A stretch of DNA of 64,000 bases from JAEUMD01 sp050246945 (GTDB lineage Bacteria > Pseudomonadota > Alphaproteobacteria > Rhizobiales > Hyphomicrobiaceae): contig JBFWVC010000016.1 in assembly GCA_050246945.1 (NCBI GenBank), positions 1-64,000 on the forward strand. Direction: 5' to 3'. Below, piece after piece: positions 34,701 through 42,316 of the stretch. The notes under the pieces are model-generated. The model was given only the letters and a program-made list of their open reading frames with translations, was not told the origin of the DNA and did not search any database. The translations under genes were made by a program, and so were the position numbers. Each line of letters begins with the position of its first letter. Position 1 is the first letter of the stretch.

Positions 34701-35180
34701 GGGCAGCTTCGCTGGGGAGTGGCGCAGGAAGTCCAAGGCAAAGCGCATCTGCCAGGCAGAGAAAGCATCGAATTGATCGGGCACCCTGGCCGCGAGCGCC
34801 GCGCCGTCGGCGCGCTCCTTCAAGGCAGCGAAAGCGGCGCAGGAGAGCGTCCACGATTGGCCGAATGCGTAATCCGCCAGTGTCGAGAGCGGCATTGCCG
34901 GCTCAAGGAAGATGGCGACAGCCTTGCGAAAATCGGGATGCGCGGCGAGAGCGTTGACGTGCGCCGCATCGTGGCCGAAAGCATTGAGCGTTTCGTCGAC
35001 ATGATGCAAGCTGACAGCGAACGCATCCTGGGTCGCAGAGCCTTCAGCAATGCCCGCGCCCGTTGACGCCTCCTGAGGAGCGGGCGACGACGCATCGTAA
35101 CCGGGCCACACGCGAGCAATCACGAATCCGGCCGCGAGCCCCCAAAAAAACCAAACCCACCCCATTGGATGACCTACCAT
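31797..35180 (-). CDS. Membrane-anchored Clp-type AAA+ protein fused to a release-factor-2-like domain
   Basis: 1127 residues. An N-terminal membrane helix (residues 8-24, WVWFFWGLAAGFVIARV) anchors it. AAA domain 1 has Walker A GETASGKT (291-298), but its Walker B (IIWYIPDLL, ~350-358) lacks the acidic pair, so it probably does not hydrolyse ATP. AAA domain 2 is complete: GPTGTGKT (561-568), VLLDE (627-631), sensor-1 TTN, arginine finger RPEFQNRLD, sensor-2 GARPLKR. LGF at 685-687 sits where ClpA/ClpX carry the ClpP-docking tripeptide. From about residue 870 the chain follows peptide-release-factor 2: EGFWSD helix region, MYRGWARARN and SGFGAYRTLAREAGLH (PCRF domain, ~960-1045), and the tail GRLEEVLRGDFD. 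The catalytic GGQ loop is absent. A ribosome- or tRNA-linked unfoldase is inferred, not shown. Confidence 0.85.
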   Translation of the reverse strand: MVGHPMGWVWFFWGLAAGFVIARVWPGYDASSPAPQEASTGAGIAEGSATQDAFAVSLHHVDETLNAFGHDAAHVNALAAHPDFRKAVAIFLEPAMPLSTLADYAFGQSWTLSCAAFAALKERADGAALAARVPDQFDAFSAWQMRFALDFLRHSPAKLPVGAPLVGIRDWWLDSVSVQKAFADHFEALGESEVAEFGPDVERLPLAQRQKIRAFLDLIRYPLAERLAANILTVAEQTDDTSSAFLATFGRFWNPHKELGLLIEPDSWKDALSGAANLVLREPVRALLVSGETASGKTAFLRLLSARAAEGGWRVFEASAADLQAGQFYIGQLEGRIHQAIDELHISKRIIWYIPDLLACAMSGTHQGQSASILDQILPALSSGRIVVWTEATPTGIARLLQLRPALRSVLEVVRLDPMSVQEAETLADRLSAALAKDAGASAEKSFATTAVEAAQHYLTASSLPGAALAVMKLTASRLTKDGDNRFAGHDILETLAQMTGLPLSLLDGAERLDLPRIADFFGSRVVGQPEAIASIVERIAMLKSGLNDPGKPIGVFLFAGPTGTGKTELAKTAAEYLFGTPDRMIRLDMSEYQSPESISKILGGGGLALDADTLVARIRKQPFSIVLLDEFEKSNGQIWDLFLQVFDEGRLTDAFGQTADFRHSLIILTTNLGATTHRGSGSSLGFKPSLEVFTSDQILRAIGQTFRPEFQNRLDKVIVFKPLTRELMRSILKKELDRVFERRGLKDRDWAVEWDASALEFLLEKGFSSEMGARPLKRAIDQYLIAPLAAVIVERRFPEGDQFVFVRRDGNGLTAQFVDPDSDGEEVASATMASVASPGAPTDLFAMMRSPQGTPEEAAALAAYLQPITNRFHGSEWRTAKADLSGRISAEGFWSDSGRFRTLARLELMDRIEVAAETAQSLEHRLSRGRSSGGKVVRDLIARLAMQVHLVTQGLQDLDEELAAEVAVAIEPVFDSPGVEGEAEHQWCREVHAMYRGWARARNMALSELTGLSGVEGSALLISGFGAYRTLAREAGLHILEGVDAKETTSRMTARVLLVTIPPGDLSKAAMRRYLADEFAKVARANTIVRRYRRGSAPLVRAGDGSWRSGRLEEVLRGDFDIMAAI

Positions 35181-35591
35181 TCAGCATTTACAGTCATGTC
35201 AAGTGAGGCGAACCTCTGTCAATAGCGATGCGCCGCTAGCGAAAGATTTGCGCGTCAGCGGCCGATATCCGTTTGAGGTCCGGAGCCGACGAATGTGAGC
35301 TTAGACATCGCCCTGTAGGACCTAGATCGGCGAGCTTCAGGCGCCCTACTCTCATTCTGCTGCTCTGAGTAGGACACGGGATCGGCTGGCGAGCGGAACA
35401 GAAAATAGAAACATCGGTCGGCTCGATCCCATCGGCCATAACCAGCGGATCGAAGTTGATCGGCTCGCCCGCTGCGCCTTTTTGCAGTGATGCCGAGGAA
35501 ATCGTCAGTGTTCCAGCCTTTGTCTCCTGACGCTCCTTCGACCAGAACGGCGTTAGATCGACCATTGGATCGCCGGGCTGTCCGATGGATG
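35181..35591. other. Upstream region of the AAA+/RF-like gene
   Basis: 410 bases that should include its promoter. No gene or repeat recognised; frames on the minus strand here are not protein-like. Confidence 0.35.
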
Positions 35592-35876
35592 CTATTCAAT
35601 TCCCATTTGTCCATCTTCAGGATCCTGGAAACAGAGAAGCGTCTTGCGTGGCGGAGGCTTTGGATCATCCGTTGGATTAAACCAGGCGGCTTGCCGTTGA
35701 TGTTGCAAGCGTCGGCGTTTGAACGTCTTTCGTTTGTTCCTTTCCTGTTGCAGCATGATGGTCTGGCCGCGCCCGAAGTAGTTCGGCAGTCGTGAGATTG
35801 CCGAGACTTTCGTCGGGTAGCGGCGGTGATTGTAGTGGCCAACGAACACGTCAAACTGAGCTTTCCAGCTCCCTCA
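35592..35876 (-). pseudogene. Integrase-core transposase relic (C-terminal end)
   Basis: Minus-strand frame reads WKAQFDVFVGHYNHRRYPTK, then YFGRGQTIMLQQERNKRKTF and KRRRLQHQRQAA. This is the characteristic end of a group of rve-type IS transposases (the YNHxRxH element and YFGRGxxIL...R). Everything upstream, including the catalytic triad, is missing. Confidence 0.8.
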
Positions 35877-35935
35877 GTCTGGGCCAACGTTCGCTCCTCT
35901 CAATGGTTGCAACATGATGGCCCGGTTTTAGGGGG

Positions 35936-36172
35936 CTAAGACACATTGACGGTTGGCTGCACTAGCGCTGCGCGCCCGACGCCAAGGGCTGCCATCAAGC
36001 ATCTATAGTCGACCATTGGCGCTGCTGCGGGCGAGTAATTGCGCCCAGCCGCCAGGGGGTAGTGATGCACGTCCTCAAACACGTGAAAATGGCAATCACA
36101 ACTACCGATAGGAAATCGCTCGCGAGGTGCCATAACCAACGGCTCGAAGGGTAGACTGGTGGTTTCGCTCAT
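35936..36172 (-). pseudogene. N-terminal relic of a TIM-barrel amidohydrolase
   Basis: From ATG 36172 the frame gives about 78 residues: CDCHFHVFEDVHHYPLAAG, RNYSPAAAPMVDYRCLMAAL and GRAALVQPTVN. These match the start of 2-pyrone-4,6-dicarboxylate-lactonase-like amidohydrolases (metal-binding HxH, here HFH). A stop follows directly, leaving less than a third of the usual ~280 residues. Confidence 0.75.
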
Positions 36173-36522
36173 TGGTAGGGCCATCAAAGATCGCTTGTCT
36201 CGAGTAGTGCAGCAAAGGCAAAGTTCCTCGCACCGCAATAACAGGCCGCGAAAGGAAGGGCGAACGAGAATTTGCGCAATTAGTTTGGCGGAACGGAGTG
36301 CAACCATTTGCCCCTCCTCCGGTGATCACGCTCCACTTGCAGCGAGCGACGACCTTCCCGTAGGGAATACATGGCGCAGACATCTCACAGAATTATAATC
36401 TGGCGCGATGAGACATACGGGTTCGCTATAGCTTGCCGCCGAACACCGCGATCATCTGGCTGATTGGCGAGTTCCTGCAAACCAGCACATCGTCGCGATT
36501 GCATGATGCAACGTGCTGCCTC
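36173..36522. other. Intergenic region upstream of FUSC gene
   Basis: About 350 bases. The FUSC frame stays open through the last 90 of them from a TTG at 36433, but without family resemblance. Nothing else seen. Confidence 0.35.
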
Positions 36523-37653
36523 ATGACCGTGTCGCAGATGCGCGATGAGAACCCACGTTTCGGATTGAGCGTCATGAAATACAACATTGGCCTGAGCAAC
36601 TTTCAGCGTCCCGCTGGATATGCCACTCGGCTTACAGCAGCCGCTGTGCTCGCCCTGGTTCTCGCGCAGGTAATGCAAGTTCGCCTGCCGCTTTGGGTGG
36701 TCCTCACGGCAATCGTCGTCACCCAAACGAGCGTCGGAAGATCTTTGAAGGTGACGCTGGACTACTTTGCAGGGACACTTTTCGGCGTCGTTTGGGGTGG
36801 GGCTGTCGCCATACTCATGGCGCCCTCTGGCGAAGCATCGCTCATCTTGGCACTGGTTCTGGGACTTGCTCCACTCGCTTTCGCAACAACCTGGATGGTA
36901 CGCTACAGCGCAGCTCCGATCACCGCGGCAATTGTCATTCTTGTTCCGCAAATCGTGCATGTCACTCCAATTGAGTCAGCGCTCGAGCGACTGATCGAAG
37001 TTGCACTCGGAGGTCTGGCAGGTCTGATCGTTTCCCTCGTCGTCCTGCCTTCAAGCGCATTTGGCCTTGTGCGAGAGCAGGCAGGGCAGGTGATAGAAAG
37101 CATCGCCACTGCTGCAGAGCTATTATTCAACGGCCTTAAGCGCGGTCTTGGGACCGAAGAGGCCCGTCAATTGCAGAGCGGAATTGCGCCACTCCTCAAT
37201 CAGCTGTCTGAAGTCGCAAATGAAGCCGAACGCGAAAGGTTGATCAGGTTCGGCGGTGATCCATCAATTGGCCCCCTCGTTCGCTCAACGATGAGATTGC
37301 GGCACGACCTCGTCATAATTGGTCGCGCGTCCAGCGTCCCTTTGCCAGAACCGCTTCTCGAAGCTCTTGAGCCATCAATCACAGCCGTTGGCGTGTCCAT
37401 CACCGAGCATCTGCACGCCTGTGCATCATCGCTGCGCTACCGACGACCCGCACCGTCGTTAGAGGAGGTAGTCCAATCGGCGATGAACTATTCTAAGTGC
37501 GTTGATGCCGCGCGCCAACGCTACCTCTTTAGAGACTTAAGCGCCTCTGCGGTTGAACACGTGTTTGCAATCGGGTTTGCAGTCGAGCAAATCCGACGCG
37601 ATCTGCAAGACTTGGATAGATGTGTTGACCAATGGGCTGGCCTACAAACCTGA
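36523..37653 (+). CDS. FUSC-family membrane protein
   Basis: 376 residues from ATG 36523 (36574 is an alternative ATG). Six membrane helices fill the first half (AAAVLALVLAQVMQVRLPLW, VVLTAIVVTQTSVGRSLKVT, DYFAGTLFGVVWGGAVAILM, EVALGGLAGLIVSLVVLPSS). A soluble helical half follows. The signature 'TSVGRSLKxTLDRxxGTLxGxxxG' marks the FUSC family (fusaric-acid resistance/aromatic acid exporter, AaeB-like). No membrane-fusion partner gene is adjacent, so its substrate is unknown. Confidence 0.88.
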   Translation: MTVSQMRDENPRFGLSVMKYNIGLSNFQRPAGYATRLTAAAVLALVLAQVMQVRLPLWVVLTAIVVTQTSVGRSLKVTLDYFAGTLFGVVWGGAVAILMAPSGEASLILALVLGLAPLAFATTWMVRYSAAPITAAIVILVPQIVHVTPIESALERLIEVALGGLAGLIVSLVVLPSSAFGLVREQAGQVIESIATAAELLFNGLKRGLGTEEARQLQSGIAPLLNQLSEVANEAERERLIRFGGDPSIGPLVRSTMRLRHDLVIIGRASSVPLPEPLLEALEPSITAVGVSITEHLHACASSLRYRRPAPSLEEVVQSAMNYSKCVDAARQRYLFRDLSASAVEHVFAIGFAVEQIRRDLQDLDRCVDQWAGLQT

Positions 37654-37755
37654 CGGGCTGCTCGCTCATTGAACGCTGAGATCGATCTTGACGGGAGCGT
37701 TTCGACTACGCGCGCGCTTGATGCGTTCAGGTGTGAAGATTGCCCCAGTCCCTCG

Positions 37756-37967
37756 CATTTCCGCTGCCCCGGCTGCTACCCCGGAGCCAAAACGGCCTCG
37801 TCGGCGCCTTGCCGAAAGGCGACTCAAGCTCTTGCGATCATTTGATGTTTCATGGTGGGCGGTGCTGGGATTGAACCAGTGACCCACGCGTGTGACGCGA
37901 ATGCTCTGGAGCATCTGGCGATCCCGGCAGGACTCGAGCCTGCGACCCTCTGCTTAGAAGAAGCACA
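37756..37967. repeat. Direct repeat unit 1: tRNA-Val and tRNA-Arg fragments (copy B)
   Basis: About 205 bases matching 58358-58563. The left part (CGGCTGCTACCCC, CGGCGCC, AAAGGCG, ATGGTGGGCGGT) is shared protein-like or spacer DNA. Bases 37853-37902 on the minus strand are the 3' ~50 nt of a tRNA-Val (CAC-type anticodon, acceptor ACCGCCCACCA). A perfect hairpin GATGCTC-TG-GAGCATC overlaps the junction. Bases 37916-37960 are the tRNA-Arg(TCT) 3' fragment. Neither tRNA has its 5' half. Confidence 0.78.
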
Positions 37968-38125
37968 ACCTGACCCCTCCCAGCCCCTCGGCAGCCCGCG
38001 CTTCCCCACCGAATTCAGCAGCTTAGCTAGTTTGCACCTCTCGGGAGCCCTCGAGAGCCCGCTCCTCACACGGTTCGCATAGGTTCGCTGAAGTCGCCGG
38101 AAACGGTTCGCGAGACCATGGAGGT
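37916..38125. repeat. tRNA-Arg fragment copy B with the flank shared with copy A
   Basis: Starting at the tRNA-Arg fragment, sequence to about 38125 aligns with 7437-7640 (shared CTTAG/CCTAG-AAGAAG junction, AACCTGACCCC, CCGCGCT, CACACGGTTCGC, GAAACGGTTCGCGAGAC-like end) at roughly three-quarters identity with small gaps. Copies A and B are therefore diverged duplicates, oriented alike, 30.5 kb apart. Confidence 0.7.
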
Positions 38126-38314
38126 CGCGACGAGAGTCCGGATGAGTTTAGTGGGCTGCCATCATTATTAGGAATGCAATTCGTTCAATGGTTGCGGTGT
38201 TGAGGGTAGAGCGGACATTCTGGCGCGCGGTCGGAACGCGTGCTCATGACCCAAGGCGGACTTGCGGATGGTGCAGTCCAACGTCCGCTATGGCCGCGTG
38301 GGCTGCCGATAAAG

Positions 38315-39007
38315 TCAGGCCGCTTCCGGGAGTAGGCGGTATCCGATGCCGGGCTCCGTGGTGATGATCTGTGGCACGGATGGCACAGGCTCGAGTTTCT
38401 GCCGCAGCTGCCCGACGAAGACGCGCAGGTAGTGCAGGTCATCCGCATGAGCCGGGCCCCAAACCGAGGTCAGCAACTGGCGATGGGTGACGACGCGGCC
38501 GGCGTTACGCACCAGCAGGGCCAGCAACTCGAATTCCTTCGGAGTCAACTTCACCGGTTCCCCGCCGATCGACACCTCGCGGGTCGCGATGTCGATCGAG
38601 AGTTTACCCGCGCTGAATTTCGTCTGCTCTCCGGCTTGCTGGGCGCCGTGACGAACAGCAGTTCGCAGCCGAGCCATCAGTTCACCAATGCCGAAGGGCT
38701 TGTTGACATAATCGTCGGCGCCGAGATCAAGGGCGGCGATCTTTTCGGCTTCACGATCCCGCGCTGACAACACGACGACCGGGGTGTTCGACCACTGTCG
38801 GAGCTGGCGCAGCACCTCCTTGCCGTCCATGTCCGGAAGGCCGAGGTCGAGAACGATGACGGACGGCGACTGCGTGGCCGTCAGCCGCAGTGCTTCGGCA
38901 CCGGTCGACGCAACCACGACATCGTATCCCGCGGCTCCGAGGCTCGGCCGCAAGAAGCGCAAAATCTGAGGCTCGTCGTCGACGACAAGAACGCGCGCTT
39001 CGCTCAT
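38315..39007 (-). CDS. kdpE: KdpE response regulator
   Basis: 230 residues, OmpR family. Receiver with VVDDEPQ, phospho-acceptor Asp-54 (VIVLDLGLPDMDG) and Lys in NKPF; winged-helix domain LTPKEFELLALLVRNAGRVV and YLRVFVGQLRQKLEP ending TEPGIGYRLL. Regulates kdp transcription on low K+ or osmotic upshift. Eight bases downstream of kdpD, last gene of the operon. Confidence 0.95.
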   Translation of the reverse strand: MSEARVLVVDDEPQILRFLRPSLGAAGYDVVVASTGAEALRLTATQSPSVIVLDLGLPDMDGKEVLRQLRQWSNTPVVVLSARDREAEKIAALDLGADDYVNKPFGIGELMARLRTAVRHGAQQAGEQTKFSAGKLSIDIATREVSIGGEPVKLTPKEFELLALLVRNAGRVVTHRQLLTSVWGPAHADDLHYLRVFVGQLRQKLEPVPSVPQIITTEPGIGYRLLPEAA

Positions 39008-39015
39008 GACCGTTC

Positions 39016-41724
39016 CTACTCTGTAACCGGGAGTGCCTCCGCAGCCTCGTCCGATGGAACCGGCAATCTGAGCGTGATACGTGTGCCTCTTCCATCCGTC
39101 ACGGGGCTTTCAGCGACTATAGTGCCACCCATGGCCTTTATGAGGCCAGAGCAAATCGATAGCCCGAGCCCGGTGCCCGGCGCGCGGCCATCACCGCCAG
39201 AAACCCGGAAGAACTTGTCGAACACCCGTTCCAGAGACTCGCGCGGAATACCGATGCCGTCATCCGTCACCGAGATCACGACGGCGTCGGAAACCGGACG
39301 GACGGCCACGGTCGGCACCGTCGACGGGCCGGAGAACTTGAACGCGTTGTCGAGAATATTGAACACGATCTGCTCGAGGAGCGTGGCATCGCCGCGCACC
39401 AGCGGTACATCGGGTGCGATATCGAGATCGATACGGCGGCCGGGATAGGCCCGCTCGGCTCGCGTCGCGGCACCACGCACAACATCGTTCACCTCGACCC
39501 AATCCCGGTGGAGTTCCCCAAAGCCGGCTTCGAGCTTGGTCATGTCGAGTAGGTTCGAAACGAAGCGCGTGAGACGTCGGGTTTCCTCCTCGATGGCCGC
39601 CAGCATGTCGGCACGATCATCCGGTGACAGTCGATCCCCGAAGGTCCTGAGGCTGGTGACGGAGCCGAGCATCGAGGCGAGCGGTGTCCTCAGGTCGTGC
39701 GAAACCGACGATAACAGCGCTGCGTGCAGGCGCTCGCGCTCCACACGGCTGTCGGCCCTGGCTGCTTCCTCGACCAGCCGGGTTCGGTCGATGGCGAGTG
39801 TCGCCTGCTCGATGATCGATTGCAGGGCCGACTCCGTCGACACCGGAAGAAACTCGTCGCCGTCGGCGGCGTCGATGCCAACCACTCCGATCGTTTTTTG
39901 TGCGCCGACGATCGGTCGAAACTGCAGCCGTGCGTTGGGCAGTGTGCCTGTCCCGCGGCCGGCCGGCTCGCGTTTATGGTAAGCCCAGCGGGCGGCGGCC
40001 CAATCAGAATTTGCCAGGCCGCGATCTGGGGGCCAGCTCAGGGCGAGGTCGAGATCCTTGCCGTCGTGGAGCAAGACGATGGCCTGGCCCTTCACCGCCA
40101 TCGCAACGTGGTTGGCGAACACCCACAGAACGTCGTCGAGTGACGCTGCACCTGAAAGCTTGCGCGAGAAATCGTAGAGCGACTGCGTGGCTTCCGCTCT
40201 GTCGCGCGTCGCATCGGCCTGCTCGCGCAACCGTCCGGCCAGGCCGCCGGTAACGATCGCGACGACGAGGAAGATGAACAGTGAGAACAGCTCATGCGGG
40301 TGGGTCACCGTCAGTGTGTGGCGTGGGTGAATGAAGAAGAAATTGTAGGCGACGAACGAGAGAAGTGCCGTGCCGACGGCCGGCCAAAGCCCGAAGCGAA
40401 AAGCCGCCAGCAGAACCGCGAACAGGAACACCATGGATATATTCGGGAGGGCTGTCAGGCGTTCGAGCCCGGTCGCGACCAGGATCGCGAGGCCGACAGC
40501 GACCAGGGCGACAAGGGCTCCGGCGCTGGTCTCGTCGAGCTTCGGCCAGTCGATCGAGGTGCGGGCCGAAGCCACGCTCTTGTCGGCCATGACCGTCACG
40601 GCAATTCCGGAGGCGCGAGCAACGAGTTCACTCGACAGCGCCCGCCACCTGAAACGGCTGACCACGCTGGAGGTTGAGCGGCCAAGAATGATTTGAGTTA
40701 TATTGTTGCGCTTGGCATAGCCGAGAAGTTCGCCGACGAGATCGTTGGCGATCACTCTCGCAGTCGTGGCGCCGAGCCGCTCGGCCAGCCGGATGGCCTT
40801 CTCAACCCGGCGCAGGCGCGCCACGTCGGTCGCTTCCTCGTGGGCCAGCTTGACGTGCACGGCGAGCCAGTCGGCCTTCGATGCGGTCGCCATACGGCAC
40901 GCGGCACGCACCAGTGCTTCGGACTGCTCGTCGCCGCCGATGCAGACGAGCAGTCGCTCGGATGTCGGCCACGGCCCTTCAATGCCTTGCTGACGCAGCT
41001 GCGACAGCATCTGCTCGTCAACCCGGTCGGCGGCGCGGCGCAAGGCGAGCTCGCGCAGTGCGGTGAGATTGCTCAGCTTGAAATACTGGTCGACAGCGCG
41101 CCGCGCAGTCTCGGGCAGATAAACCTTACCTTCCTTCAGGCGCTGGATCAGTTCCTCGGGCGGCAAGTCGATGACAACGACCTCGTTCGCCTTCTCGATC
41201 ACAGTATCGGGAACCGTCTCGCGAATGACGACGCCGGTGATGTGATGCACGACGTCCGACAGGCTTTCCAGATGCTGGATGTTGAGTGTCGTCCAGACGT
41301 TGATGCCCGCTGCGAGCAGTCGCTCGACGTCCTGATAGCGCTTAGACTGCAACGATCCGGGCGCATTGGTGTGCGCGAGTTCGTCGACGAGCAGTAAGGC
41401 AGGGCGTCGCGCAGCTGCTGCCTCGACATCGAACTCCATTATCGTGCGCTGCCGATAGACGATTGGCCGACGCGGCAGAACCTCGAGGTCGTCGAGCAGC
41501 GCTGCTGTCTCGCGGCGCCCGTGCGTCTCGACGACCCCGACCACGACATCGACACCCTCGTCCCTTCGCGCGCGGGCTGCCGCCAGCATCGCATAGGTCT
41601 TACCGACCCCCGGGGCCATGCCGAGGAACACCTTGAGGCTGCCGCGCGTCTCCTTGTCCGCGAGCTCCAGAAAGGCTTCCGGTGAGCGTTGTCGCTCTTC
41701 TATGCGCGTTGCGGACTCGTTCAT
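39016..41724 (-). CDS. kdpD: KdpD sensor kinase
   Basis: 902 residues, usual KdpD size. Order: N-terminal KdpD domain with Walker A GMAPGVGKTYAML (about 33-45) and DELAHTNAPGS; USP-like domain (LLVCIGGDEQSEALVRAACR); four membrane helices (DUF4118; LVAVGLAILVATGLERLTAL, YNFFFIHPRHTLTV); GAF-like region. HisKA with SVSHDLRTPLASMLGS and ATPase boxes (NILDNAFKF, DDGIGIP, GTGLGLSI) end it. Its start overlaps the kdpC stop (ATGA). Senses K+ and turgor. Confidence 0.96.
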   Translation of the reverse strand: MNESATRIEERQRSPEAFLELADKETRGSLKVFLGMAPGVGKTYAMLAAARARRDEGVDVVVGVVETHGRRETAALLDDLEVLPRRPIVYRQRTIMEFDVEAAAARRPALLLVDELAHTNAPGSLQSKRYQDVERLLAAGINVWTTLNIQHLESLSDVVHHITGVVIRETVPDTVIEKANEVVVIDLPPEELIQRLKEGKVYLPETARRAVDQYFKLSNLTALRELALRRAADRVDEQMLSQLRQQGIEGPWPTSERLLVCIGGDEQSEALVRAACRMATASKADWLAVHVKLAHEEATDVARLRRVEKAIRLAERLGATTARVIANDLVGELLGYAKRNNITQIILGRSTSSVVSRFRWRALSSELVARASGIAVTVMADKSVASARTSIDWPKLDETSAGALVALVAVGLAILVATGLERLTALPNISMVFLFAVLLAAFRFGLWPAVGTALLSFVAYNFFFIHPRHTLTVTHPHELFSLFIFLVVAIVTGGLAGRLREQADATRDRAEATQSLYDFSRKLSGAASLDDVLWVFANHVAMAVKGQAIVLLHDGKDLDLALSWPPDRGLANSDWAAARWAYHKREPAGRGTGTLPNARLQFRPIVGAQKTIGVVGIDAADGDEFLPVSTESALQSIIEQATLAIDRTRLVEEAARADSRVERERLHAALLSSVSHDLRTPLASMLGSVTSLRTFGDRLSPDDRADMLAAIEEETRRLTRFVSNLLDMTKLEAGFGELHRDWVEVNDVVRGAATRAERAYPGRRIDLDIAPDVPLVRGDATLLEQIVFNILDNAFKFSGPSTVPTVAVRPVSDAVVISVTDDGIGIPRESLERVFDKFFRVSGGDGRAPGTGLGLSICSGLIKAMGGTIVAESPVTDGRGTRITLRLPVPSDEAAEALPVTE

Positions 41725-42305
41725 TTGTCGATCGGTGCGCTTCGTGCGGCGGAGTCGAGAGCCATGTTAAGAGACAGAACATTCACTTGGGGTTCGCCGA
41801 GGAACCCGAGGATCGGCGCATCAATGTGCATGGAGAGGATGTGCCGCACCTGGGCCTCCGGCATGCCGCGGACCCGAGCGATGCGCGGCAACTGGAGATG
41901 AGCGTACTGCGGTGAGATGTGCGGGTCGAGCCCGCTCGCGGAGGCGGTTACCGCGTCGGCCGGGATGATCGCGATCTGGCCGGCCTTCAGGTTCACGATG
42001 TCCTTCGCAATGCGATCACGGAGTTTCGTCGACAAGGGTCCGAGATTGGAGCCGGACGACGCAGCGGCATCATAGCCGTTGCTACCGGCTGCCGACGGAC
42101 GCCCATGGAAGTAGCGGTCTGCGGTGAAGGTCTGACCGATCAGGACGGAGCCGACGACCCTTCCGTCACGGACCACGAGACTGCCGTTTGCCGCACCCGG
42201 CAGCACAACCTGCGCCAATCCAGTCATGGCCAGTGGATAGGCGACACCGGTCAATAGCGTTAGCAGCACCAGCAGCGTCATGGCGGGGCGAAATTGCTTG
42301 AGCAT
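41721..42305 (-). CDS. kdpC: KdpC, K+-transporting ATPase subunit C
   Basis: 194 residues from ATG 42305 with GGAG eight bases upstream; the frame continues further upstream inside kdpB but that part is a shadow. One N-terminal helix (MTLLVLLTLLTGVAYPLAMT), then the periplasmic domain with FTADRYFHGRPSAAG, NGYDAAASSGSNLGP, VTASASGLDPHISP and VRGMPEAQVRHIL, all diagnostic for KdpC. It stabilises the KdpAB complex. Confidence 0.96.
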   Translation of the reverse strand: MLKQFRPAMTLLVLLTLLTGVAYPLAMTGLAQVVLPGAANGSLVVRDGRVVGSVLIGQTFTADRYFHGRPSAAGSNGYDAAASSGSNLGPLSTKLRDRIAKDIVNLKAGQIAIIPADAVTASASGLDPHISPQYAHLQLPRIARVRGMPEAQVRHILSMHIDAPILGFLGEPQVNVLSLNMALDSAARSAPIDK

Positions 42306-42316
42306 GATTGGATCTC

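Noticed and set aside
37853..37960. Functional tRNA-Val and tRNA-Arg genes
   Set aside because: Both lack the 5' acceptor and D-arm halves, so they cannot fold as tRNAs.
37852..38082. A 76-residue frame beginning MVGGAGIEPVTHA, and a similar one near 7430
   Set aside because: These are antisense translations of the tRNA fragments and their flanks, a well-known source of spurious proteins (IEPVT..., AGLEPATLC).
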